A DNA stretch of 60,602 nucleotides, taken from NCBI GenBank assembly GCA_029265975.1, contig JAJUGN010000007.1, positions 1 to 60,602 on the forward strand, written 5' to 3'. The notes under the pieces were generated by a model. It was not told the DNA's origin. It saw nothing but the letters and a program-made list of their open reading frames with translations, and did not search any database. This DNA is from Clostridiales bacterium (GTDB lineage: Bacteria > Bacillota > Clostridia > Oscillospirales > Oscillospiraceae). Numbering within the stretch: the stretch's first letter is position 1; each line of letters begins with the position of its first letter. Below, one piece after another: positions 17,461-25,412 of the stretch. Made by a program: the position numbers and the translations under genes.

Positions 17461-18873
17461 TCACGCCGGCTCGGTCTGGCTGCCTGCTTCCGCCTCCGCG
17501 CTCTCCGGTAAAGCCGCGTCCTTTTCCGCGTACGCGCTTTCGGCTCTTCTTTGCCAGCCTCTGGACAGGAAGCGCGGTATAAAGAAGGAGCAGCGCACTA
17601 CCCAGTCAAGGTACATAGCCACCCAGACGCCCTGCACGCCCATTTTGAAGTAGACTCCGAACAGCCACGCGCCGGCAAGCCTTACAACGACAAGCGTTAC
17701 GGCGGAGACCTGAGCCGAGAACTTTGCCTCTCCTACGCTCCTGAGTATCTGCGCGAGGGTAAATCCTCCGGTCCACAGCAGCGTCTGCGCCGCGACGTTG
17801 AGGCGCATTACTCGCCAGGTAATCTCAAGCGCCTCCGGAGTAGGGTGGTAAAGGCCGGATATCTGCCTGAAGAAGATTATTATAAAAACCGACACTACGC
17901 CCTGAAGAATTGTGGAATCGACAAAAATCCTGAATGTCGAGCGTCTCACCCTGTCGTAATCGCGGGCGCCGAACGCCTGCCCGATTACGGTCGGGGACAT
18001 AATCGAAAATGCGAGCGCGACGGAGCATATCATAAGGTTCATCGAATTCGAGATTGAATTAGCCTGCAGCGATGGAGTGCCCATCGACGAAATAAACGAG
18101 GCCATGGCGACCCTCACGCCGTGCAGCATAAGCTGGTCTATGCCCGCCGGTATTCCGACATTCAGCACGGGCTTGAGTATGCGCGGCTCTATCCTTAAAG
18201 TAATCCTTGGTATCTTGAAGCCCGCACCGCCCCTTTTAAGCATTACGAATGCGATTATTCCGGAGGTGGCCCTTGCGCAGAGCATGGAAATCGCAACCGC
18301 GTATACTCCCATACGGGCCGCGAAAATAAGCGTCGTCGCCAGCACGACATTGACTATGTTCGCAAATAGGGCGCAGATGAGAGGCGTGCGGGAATTGCCC
18401 GAAGCACGCATAGTTCCGGCGGAGACCGAGAAAACCGCCTGAAACGGAAAGCTGAACGCCGAAAACTTTATGTAGATGCTGCCTGCGGCGATTACGGCGG
18501 GCTCGGCATGCCCGTAAAGCAGCCTCAGGAAATTGTCGCCGAAGCAAAGAATCATCGCGCCTATCGCCGCGGCGACTCCGGCGACTGAAATAAGCGATTG
18601 CACGGCCGTCTTCCCCGCGTCCTCCGTTCTGCCCGCGCCTATCATGTGGGCTATCGCCACGGTCGTACCGGTCGCTGTCGCGTTGAAGACCGCAATGAAT
18701 ATCATATTGAACTGGTCAACGAGGCTTACGCCGCCTACCGCCGCCGGGCCTACGTTGCTCACAAGCATGGTGCTCACTATGCCAATGGCAATAGTGAGAA
18801 TCTGCTCCAGAAGCAGAGGCCAGAAAATCCGGGACATCAGATTGCCCCTGCGCCAAACCGAAAGAGTTTCCAT
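17461..18873 (-). CDS. MATE family efflux transporter
   Basis: The 470-residue protein has 12 predicted helices in two similar halves. It contains typical MATE segments near the first helix (PLLLEQILTI) and GxxxxxDQFN-like and AFGARDYDRVRR motifs. It would export cationic drugs or metabolites using Na+ or H+. The C-terminal tail is acidic. The ATG at 18873 has AAGGAG about 12 nt upstream. It is monocistronic, with a good promoter and a shared terminator. Confidence 0.9.
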   Translation of the reverse strand: METLSVWRRGNLMSRIFWPLLLEQILTIAIGIVSTMLVSNVGPAAVGGVSLVDQFNMIFIAVFNATATGTTVAIAHMIGAGRTEDAGKTAVQSLISVAGVAAAIGAMILCFGDNFLRLLYGHAEPAVIAAGSIYIKFSAFSFPFQAVFSVSAGTMRASGNSRTPLICALFANIVNVVLATTLIFAARMGVYAVAISMLCARATSGIIAFVMLKRGGAGFKIPRITLRIEPRILKPVLNVGIPAGIDQLMLHGVRVAMASFISSMGTPSLQANSISNSMNLMICSVALAFSIMSPTVIGQAFGARDYDRVRRSTFRIFVDSTILQGVVSVFIIIFFRQISGLYHPTPEALEITWRVMRLNVAAQTLLWTGGFTLAQILRSVGEAKFSAQVSAVTLVVVRLAGAWLFGVYFKMGVQGVWVAMYLDWVVRCSFFIPRFLSRGWQRRAESAYAEKDAALPESAEAEAGSQTEPA

Positions 18874-18947
18874 CTAAGCTTATTACTCCTTAAAGGGCCA
18901 CAACAACCGCAAAAGAATGAATAGTTAGCCGCTTATATATTATACTG

Positions 18948-18976
18948 ATTATACTCTTCCGCTGCGCAAAATACAA
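18948..18976 (-). promoter_or_regulatory. Sigma-A-type promoter for the MATE gene
   Basis: Minus-strand TTGTAT (18976-18971), 17-nt spacer and TATAAT (18953-18948), about 75 nt before the start. Confidence 0.6.
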
Positions 18977-19128
18977 TATCTGATAATGAAAAAAATTAAT
19001 TTCAAATTTTTGACTCAGCCTTCGTGAAAAGACAAAGGCGGGAACAAAACCGTGTATTTTTCTTTTTTATGTGTTAATATATTACTTGCGATAAAAACTT
19101 ATTTTTTTGTTTGCCGGAGGCAGGATTT

Positions 19129-20379
19129 ATGCTGACATTCAACGAACTTTACGAAAAGCTGCTGAAATCCGCGGCTGAGAACGACGGAAAACCCTCTCTC
19201 GAAGGGCTTGGGGAGGCCCGCTTTGACGAGCGGCAGCTTCAATGCCTTCTTCGCCCCGAAAGCTGTCCGCCCGTCGTCAAAACTGAACGCTGCGCCTGCC
19301 CGGACGGCGACGAGGCCTGTGTCCGCAGCTGCATCTTCGGGGCGATAGTCAGGGATGAGCACGGAGATGTAAAAATAGATCCCGAGCGCTGCACCGGCTG
19401 CGCCGAGTGCATCGAGGCCTGCAAATCGGGGAAGCTGACCTCAAGCAGGGACATACTCCCCGTGCTTTATGCCCTGAAAAATTCTGCCGGTCCCGTTTTC
19501 GCGATGATAGCTCCCGCGTTCATCGGGCAGTTCAGCCCTTCCCTGACACCCGGAAAGCTCCGGAGCGCCTTCAAAAAGATGGGCTTCCGCGGCATGATAG
19601 AGGTAGCGCTCTTTGCGGACATACTGACGCTCAAGGAGGCGCTCGAGTTTGACAGGATGGTCCCTGCTCTGCGCGATTTTCAGATAACTAGCTGCTGCTG
19701 CCCCGTCTGGGTGGCTATGATACGCAAGGTCTGGAAGCAGTTTATCCCCAATATGCCCGCCGCCGTTTCTCCGATGGTCGCCTGCGGGCGCTCAATAAAA
19801 AGGCTAAACCCCGGAGCCGTTACAGTTTTCATCGGTCCATGCATCGCAAAGAAGGCCGAGGCGCGCGAAAAGGACGTCGCCGACGCGGTCGATTTCGTCC
19901 TTACATTCGAGGAGGTCAGGGATATTTTTTCCGCTTTGGGGATAGACCCCGCAAAGGAGCCTGACGACGCACGCGACCATTCATCGAGGGCGGGCAGGAT
20001 ATACGCGCGCACCGCGGGAGTCAGCGAAGCCGTTAAAAGCACCTTGCTTCGCTTAAACCCCGGGCGTTCCGTACCTCTCGACGCAATCCAGGCCGACGGA
20101 GTCGCGGCCTGCAGGCAGCTTCTCGCCGACCTCCGCGACGGAAAGATAAAAGCGAATTTCATAGAGGGCATGGGCTGCCCGGGCGGCTGCGTGGGAGGCC
20201 CGAAGGCTTTTCTGCCCAGGGACGAGGGACGCATTAACGCCGACCGCTACGGCGAGGAGGCCGAACACAACACTCCTCTTGACAACCCCCACGTTCTGGC
20301 CCTATTAAACCGGCTGGGACTTCAGACGGTCGAGGAGCTTCTCGAGGACACGGAGATCTTCACAAGGAAATTCGATTAG
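19129..20379 (+). CDS. [FeFe]-hydrogenase-like protein with two 4Fe-4S clusters
   Basis: The 416-residue protein begins with a two-cluster ferredoxin domain (Cys groups near residues 46-61 and 88-98). The hydrogenase catalytic domain follows, with three H-cluster-type motifs: TSCCCPVW, IGPCIAKKAEA and EGMGCPGGCVGGP. Compared with the canonical TSCCP, MPCxxK and ExMACxxGC, motif 1 has an extra Cys and motif 3 has Gly for Ala. It resembles the monomeric clostridial hydrogenase-like group whose activity is less well defined. The ATG at 19129 follows GGAGG; an in-frame TTG lies further upstream. No maturases are nearby. Confidence 0.85.
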   Translation: MLTFNELYEKLLKSAAENDGKPSLEGLGEARFDERQLQCLLRPESCPPVVKTERCACPDGDEACVRSCIFGAIVRDEHGDVKIDPERCTGCAECIEACKSGKLTSSRDILPVLYALKNSAGPVFAMIAPAFIGQFSPSLTPGKLRSAFKKMGFRGMIEVALFADILTLKEALEFDRMVPALRDFQITSCCCPVWVAMIRKVWKQFIPNMPAAVSPMVACGRSIKRLNPGAVTVFIGPCIAKKAEAREKDVADAVDFVLTFEEVRDIFSALGIDPAKEPDDARDHSSRAGRIYARTAGVSEAVKSTLLRLNPGRSVPLDAIQADGVAACRQLLADLRDGKIKANFIEGMGCPGGCVGGPKAFLPRDEGRINADRYGEEAEHNTPLDNPHVLALLNRLGLQTVEELLEDTEIFTRKFD

Positions 20380-20506
20380 GGCGTTTTTCAGTGCTCAGAA
20401 AAAAATGTCGGAATACTTAGTGATCATTGTCCGCCTTTTCCGGAGGAAAAATTAGCCACATTTTTATAAAATATGGCTAATTTCAGTCGAATCATGACGA
20501 AAAATG

Positions 20507-20535
20507 TTGAATTTTTTCGCGCTTGATAGTATAAT
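20507..20535 (+). promoter_or_regulatory. Promoter of the GGDEF-EAL gene
   Basis: TTGAAT (20507-20512), 17-nt spacer and TATAAT (20530-20535). The transcript would start near 20542, leaving a leader of about 150 nt with alternative hairpins. Confidence 0.7.
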
Positions 20536-20572
20536 TGGAATACGAAGATATATATTCCTTTTTCATAGCCCG

Positions 20573-20634
20573 ACTCTCCGCACAATCGGCAGAGTTTAAG
20601 CTTATTCACACTCTGCCTCGGCAGGGTGTGTTTT
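20573..20634 (+). promoter_or_regulatory. Possible attenuator: mutually exclusive hairpins
   Basis: Segment Z ACTCTCCG (20573-20580) can pair with A CGGCAGAGT (20587-20595). A can instead pair with B ACTCTGCC (20610-20617). B can pair with C GGCAGGGTG (20620-20628) as a stem of about 10 bp followed by TTTTG, like a terminator. Z:A plus B:C would be off and A:B on. I see no GEMM or other named aptamer. Confidence 0.5.
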
Positions 20635-20690
20635 GATATGGGGAGTATTTCGCGCGTTAATTAATAAGAATATAACCCGGAGGCGAGGAT

Positions 20691-23066
20691 ATGGACAACC
20701 GTATATTCATAATGGTGTACATGGTCGTTTCAGTCACGGTATGCGTCTCCAGCGTCATTATCGCGCTGTTCAGGAAACGCACCCACCTGGTAATTTTTGC
20801 CCTTTCCTTCATCTATTTCAGCCTCGGCGCGTACCTTTTTTCGATACAGAATAATAACAACCTTATAATATCGGTGGTTTTTGGAAACCTTGTTTCTCTT
20901 CTGGGAGTCCTTATGCTTTTCACCTCGATAAGGGCTTATTTCGACTACGGCATCCTCTGGCCAAGGCGATTTTTTGCTTACATAGCGGTGCTGCTGCTGT
21001 CCGTTATCAGCACCACCCTCGTCAGCTACAACCTTCCTCTGCGCTCCCTGCTAGTCGGAGCTATATATGCCTCTGTTTTCCTTGATTTCCTGCTTTTCCT
21101 GAGACAGCAGATAATGGCCGCGCTTATCAGGGTTCTTCTTGTGAGTGCCGTGCTCGTTAGCGCCCTGCTGTATGTAAGCAGGGTGATAATGGTCTTTGCG
21201 CTTTCGCCTAACGGCGGTTTGTCGTCGGCCTCGCCCCCTCAAAACGCCTATGTTTTCATTTCTCACACCATAACATCGTTTTTATGGTTTGCCGCCATAA
21301 TACTCATCGACGACAACAAGCTGCTTGAAAGGCTGAACGCAAACGAGGAAAGATACCGGCTGCTCGCCGAATCCGCTTCAGACATCATATGGGTTTACGA
21401 CTTCAAACGCGACCGCCTCACCTATGTCAGCCCCTCGGTAGAAAATCTTTGCGGTTACAAGCCCGAGGAATTGATCGGGCTGAGTATAGCTGAAACGATG
21501 ACCGAGGAGTCGTATGAAAAGTGCATGAGCTTTATCGGGGAATCGGCGAGGGAATTTTTTAAGAATCCGGATCAGGCCGGCCCATTCTACATAGAGGTTC
21601 AGCATCGCTGCAAAGACGGAAAGCTCAAATGGGTTGAGATGTCCCTCAAATTACGTTTCGGCGGAAGCGGCGAGCCCGAGATAGTCGGGGTAAGCCGAGA
21701 CATCAACGAGCGTAAAAGAAAGGAAGATGTCATAAAATACCTGAATATGCACGATCCCTTTACCGGCCTTCTTAACCGGAACGCGCTCAGAACAATGTGC
21801 ATGGACGAGGCCGCCTCATCTCATCCCGCGGAGAAAAGATCCGTCATATTCGTTGACATCGACAATTTCAGGGTAATTAACGACTCGCTCGGTCACGCCG
21901 CGGGGGACAGCCTTATTTCAGAGATCGCGTCGAAGCTTAAAGCCTGCGTCAGCGACCACGGCCTTATATTCAGGTATTACGGCGACGAGTTTATAATCGT
22001 TGTCAATTCGGCGGACGTCGACCTCATAAGGAGGATTTCACGCGACATTCAGTCCGCGGTCAGCACGCGCGTAATGCTGGGGGACAGAGTGTTCTACCTT
22101 ACCGCGAGCATAGGCTACTGCGCCGCACAGGACGGCGAGAATATTGAAAAAACCATAATAAATGCGGACACCGCGCTCTACGTCGCGAAAAGGACAAAAA
22201 ACACCATATGCGCTTTCAATTCCTCCATGGACAAGACCAAAACCCGCGAGGCCCTTCTCGAAGAGGATATTTCCGGCGCACTGTCGAAAAACGAGCTCCT
22301 TCTCTACTATCAGCCGATAATCGGAGCAAATGACGGCAAGCTGAGCCGCTCGGAAGCCCTCTTGAGGTGGGAGCACCCAGAGCTCGGCAGGGTTTCGCCC
22401 TATGATTTCATACAGATAGCCGAAAGGACAAGGCTTATAATACCCATTACCGAATGGGTGATCACCGAGGTGTGCTCGCAGATAGTGAAATGGGAGCATG
22501 CCGGGCTTGAGATGACCGTCGGCATAAACCTTTCCCCTGTTTGCATAGTGAACCGCGAAGCGGAATTCCGCAATTTCCTTATGGGCACTCTCAATAAATT
22601 CGGAGTCGCGCCCGACCGCATAAAGCTTGAGATAACCGAGGACACTTTCATGAAAAACCTTGAGGAAACGATAAGCGTATGCAGCGACCTCAAGGCCGCC
22701 GGAGTCGGTCTGGCCCTCGACGACTTCGGTACCGGCTATTCCTCCTTCGGGTACATAAAAGACATACCGCTGAAGTACATAAAGCTGGACAAATCCTTCA
22801 TAGGGCTTATCGATTCCAACATAAAGGAGCAGACGATAGTAAGGGGCATGATAGGCATAGCTCACGGACTCGGTCTCACAGTCATCGCGGAAGGCGTGGA
22901 AACCGAGATGCAGCTTAAGATGCTCTGCGAATACGGCTGCGACTTCATTCAGGGCTATTACTTTTCCCGCCCTCTTTCAGCCCAGGACTTTGAAAAGTAC
23001 TGCCGCAGCGGCGAAGCTGTGGAAAAGCTGAGGCGCGTTTTTGAAAAATATAGTTTTAGCTATTGA
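20691..23066 (+). CDS. Membrane PAS-GGDEF-EAL c-di-GMP protein
   Basis: The 791-residue protein has about seven N-terminal membrane helices (residues 5-205), a PAS domain (about 220-340), a GGDEF domain (about 345-510) and an EAL domain (about 525-775). The GGDEF motif reads YYGDEF, so the first Gly is lost and cyclase activity is doubtful. The EAL domain keeps EALLRW and DDFGTGYSS, so it probably hydrolyses c-di-GMP. GGAGG lies before the ATG. It follows the hydrogenase gene but has its own promoter and a leader with alternative hairpins. Confidence 0.92.
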   Translation: MDNRIFIMVYMVVSVTVCVSSVIIALFRKRTHLVIFALSFIYFSLGAYLFSIQNNNNLIISVVFGNLVSLLGVLMLFTSIRAYFDYGILWPRRFFAYIAVLLLSVISTTLVSYNLPLRSLLVGAIYASVFLDFLLFLRQQIMAALIRVLLVSAVLVSALLYVSRVIMVFALSPNGGLSSASPPQNAYVFISHTITSFLWFAAIILIDDNKLLERLNANEERYRLLAESASDIIWVYDFKRDRLTYVSPSVENLCGYKPEELIGLSIAETMTEESYEKCMSFIGESAREFFKNPDQAGPFYIEVQHRCKDGKLKWVEMSLKLRFGGSGEPEIVGVSRDINERKRKEDVIKYLNMHDPFTGLLNRNALRTMCMDEAASSHPAEKRSVIFVDIDNFRVINDSLGHAAGDSLISEIASKLKACVSDHGLIFRYYGDEFIIVVNSADVDLIRRISRDIQSAVSTRVMLGDRVFYLTASIGYCAAQDGENIEKTIINADTALYVAKRTKNTICAFNSSMDKTKTREALLEEDISGALSKNELLLYYQPIIGANDGKLSRSEALLRWEHPELGRVSPYDFIQIAERTRLIIPITEWVITEVCSQIVKWEHAGLEMTVGINLSPVCIVNREAEFRNFLMGTLNKFGVAPDRIKLEITEDTFMKNLEETISVCSDLKAAGVGLALDDFGTGYSSFGYIKDIPLKYIKLDKSFIGLIDSNIKEQTIVRGMIGIAHGLGLTVIAEGVETEMQLKMLCEYGCDFIQGYYFSRPLSAQDFEKYCRSGEAVEKLRRVFEKYSFSY

Positions 23067-23238
23067 CCTTGCGCAAAAAGGCTCCTATAATGAATGAAAG
23101 CTTTTTCCCGCACTTTTCAGCGCGGGAGACATAATCCGAAGGCTCCGTGCCTTATACGCGGGGCTTTTCGTCTTTCGCGGAAAACGGAGGCGCACAATCC
23201 CCCGTCTTTTGCAAAAGAGTGTGCATGGGGTGATTTTT

Positions 23239-23709
23239 TTGGAATTTCGCAGAGCCTGTCACGGCGACATATCTGTGCTGGTCGAAATGCGCATACTATA
23301 TTCAATTGAGACCTACGGAGGGATTTCCGAGGCCTTCGAGAACCGAATGAGGACGGAGCTGCCTTCATACTTTGAAAGGCACCTCGGCAAGGATCTTTTC
23401 GCATACCTGGCCCTTGAGAACGGCGAGGCGGTTTCGTCGGCCATGCTGCTCGTTGAGGAGAAGCCGATCAATCCCGCGCTGCCAGACGGAAGGACGGGAG
23501 TCGTGCTCAACGTGTTCACAAAGCCGGAGCACCGGAGAAAAGGGCTCGCGCGCAGGCTTATGGAAATGCTTATCAGCGAGGCCGGAGAGGCAGGCATTGA
23601 TTACATAGAGCTGAAGGCCACCGAGTCAGGCTACCCGCTCTACAAGAAGCTTGGTTTCGACGAGAAGAACCACAAAAACATCTATATGACCTACAACTTC
23701 ATTCGTTGA
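23239..23709 (+). CDS. GNAT family N-acetyltransferase
   Basis: This 156-residue single GNAT domain has the acetyl-CoA loop motif EHRRKGLARRL near residue 96 and a C-terminal YKKLGF stretch typical of the family. The acceptor is unknown. I chose the TTG at 23239 because GGGGTGA lies just upstream and the product then begins directly with the fold (MEFRRA). Earlier in-frame starts lack a site. Confidence 0.85.
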   Translation: MEFRRACHGDISVLVEMRILYSIETYGGISEAFENRMRTELPSYFERHLGKDLFAYLALENGEAVSSAMLLVEEKPINPALPDGRTGVVLNVFTKPEHRRKGLARRLMEMLISEAGEAGIDYIELKATESGYPLYKKLGFDEKNHKNIYMTYNFIR

Positions 23710-23761
23710 CAGAAAGCTTTTCCGCCGCTTTTATTTTGCGGCTGCTCATACATCTTAAATC

Positions 23762-23810
23762 AGCCGCGTTCAATGGAGATCGTGACTCCCGGGCGCGGCT
23801 TGTTGTTTTC
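23762..23810 (+). terminator. Terminator after the acetyltransferase gene
   Basis: AGCCGCG (23762-23768) pairs with CGCGGCT (23794-23800) and encloses a smaller GGAG...CTCC hairpin. TTGTTGTTTTC follows. A weaker GCCGC/GCGGC stem at 23724-23742 precedes it. Confidence 0.55.
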
Positions 23811-24002
23811 AAAAATAAAATTCAGAAATGTTCACAAAATCCAGTCTGCTCATTTGTTTATTTTTGTTAGGAATTGCGCTATTTATTGTTGACTTAAAGT
23901 GATATTATAACCCTGTCATCCGACCTCGGGTTGGCCTCCGGGCAAACAATTGTATAAACGGCGGCGCAAAAGCAATATTATTGTTGTAAAGAGGGTCTTT
24001 TT

Positions 24003-24323
24003 ATGGAGCGAAGCGATATTTTCAGAAAAATACTCGATACCGAGCAGGAGGCAAAACGCCTGCGGGAGCATGCTGTCTCACTTCAGGAGGGGCTTGACAA
24101 GTTCCTCGCCGAAAAGGAAGCCGAACAGCGGAGGGAAAGCTACGCCCGCGCGGACGCTGAGATTGCAGCCGAAGAGAGCGCCTTTCGCGCCTCGGTTGAC
24201 GCCGAGCTCGAGAGGCTCCGCAAAAAGCACGAACGCGATCTCCTGAGCATTCACACCAGCTTTGACAGAAAGCTCGACGAGTGGGTGAGCACTCTTTTCG
24301 AGATTGTTTTGAGGAACGACTGA
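24003..24323 (+). CDS. V-type ATPase peripheral stalk subunit (G/H type)
   Basis: This 106-residue protein is almost entirely charged coiled coil, with frequent Glu, Lys and Arg and Ala-rich heptads. It lies where clostridial V-type operons encode the short stalk subunit that pairs with subunit E. Coiled coils diverge, so the call rests on length, composition and position. The ATG follows AGAGGG. It opens the operon and overlaps the next start by 1 nt. Confidence 0.75.
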   Translation: MERSDIFRKILDTEQEAKRLREHAVSLQEGLDKFLAEKEAEQRRESYARADAEIAAEESAFRASVDAELERLRKKHERDLLSIHTSFDRKLDEWVSTLFEIVLRND

Positions 24324-25360
24324 TGGGAAGCTCGGAATATATCGCCGTGGGCTGCAAGGTAAAGGCTCTCTACGGAAAACGCTTAAGTCCTGAGGATTTT
24401 GAGCGTCTGAGCTCCATGAGATCGGTCTCCGAAATAGCCTCTTACCTGCGCTCCTGCCCGGGCTGGCAGAGCGCGATGGAAAAGCTTGCGGATAGCGACG
24501 TGCACAGGGGCGAGCTTGAGGACGCGCTCAAAACGCAGGTCCAGGAGGAGTCTTCCAGGATATACAGCTTCATGACCTCGCGCTCAAAGCGCCTGCTCCT
24601 CTTCTTTATACACCGCATGGATTTGAACCTCATACTTGCCGCCCTTCGGCGCATACAGTCAGGCTCGGACAGGGGCTCGGAGGCAATCATAACCGATATA
24701 TACAGAAAGTACAGCCGCATAAATCATGAAGCGCTCGACAGGGCCTCGGATTTTCTCTCTCTGCTTTCCGCCGTTCAGGGAAGCATGTTTTACGAACCGC
24801 TTCGCGCTCTCATTTCCTCCGAGTCTTCCGGAATGCCGGACTATACGAAAGCAAGCCTTGCTCTCCTTGGCGTTTATTATGTAAGTATGCACAAGACCGT
24901 AGTTTCGTGCACCGCCGGCAGCGAAAAGGCGCTGCTTTTGGAAAATCTTGCAGGAAGCGTGGATCTTTCCAACGTCGTGCACGTCATGCGAGTAAAAAAA
25001 TACTTTCCCGGGAGCGAAAAGAGCGTGTACTCGCTTCTCATACCCAAATTTTTCAGGCTGAAGCCTTCTTTTTTCAAGGCTCTTTACGAGTCCGCTGACA
25101 TGGACAGCGCTTTTTCCCTTCTTCGCGCCTCGCCTTACGGCAGGCTCTTTTCAGAGAACCATTTTGAATACATCGAGCAGTATCAGATGCTATGGAACTA
25201 TACTTTCGACAGAAAGCAGCTTTTGTCGGGGACTCAAACGGTTTTTACCCCAATGGCCTACATTTCGCTCAAAATGCACGAGCTGCATAGGCTGATCAAT
25301 ATAATCGAGTGCGTGCGCTACGGTCTTCCGCCGGGTGAAACGCCTTACCTTTTGATATGA
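24323..25360 (+). CDS. atpC: V-type ATPase subunit C
   Basis: The 345-residue soluble, helix-rich protein matches the V/A-type subunit C (d) family, which sits on the proteolipid ring and couples it to the central stalk. It has the family's usual length (about 330-350), no membrane segments and conserved blocks such as KYFPGSEKS and the ECVRYGLPP-like C-terminus. Its ATG at 24323 overlaps the preceding stop (TGATG), which implies translational coupling. AGGAAC lies upstream. Confidence 0.88.
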   Translation: MGSSEYIAVGCKVKALYGKRLSPEDFERLSSMRSVSEIASYLRSCPGWQSAMEKLADSDVHRGELEDALKTQVQEESSRIYSFMTSRSKRLLLFFIHRMDLNLILAALRRIQSGSDRGSEAIITDIYRKYSRINHEALDRASDFLSLLSAVQGSMFYEPLRALISSESSGMPDYTKASLALLGVYYVSMHKTVVSCTAGSEKALLLENLAGSVDLSNVVHVMRVKKYFPGSEKSVYSLLIPKFFRLKPSFFKALYESADMDSAFSLLRASPYGRLFSENHFEYIEQYQMLWNYTFDRKQLLSGTQTVFTPMAYISLKMHELHRLINIIECVRYGLPPGETPYLLI

Positions 25361-25412
25361 GCAGCTCCGTCGATCGTGTTTACGATAAATCATTCCCTAA
25401 GGGGGAGAGTCA

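Noticed and set aside
20542-20690. GEMM c-di-GMP riboswitch before the GGDEF-EAL gene
   Set aside because: The conserved GEMM core blocks are absent; only alternative hairpins are visible.
23880-23910. Promoter for the V-ATPase operon (TTGACT ... TATAAC)
   Set aside because: The boxes are only about 10-11 nt apart and no alternative -35 box is convincing, so I left the operon without a promoter call.
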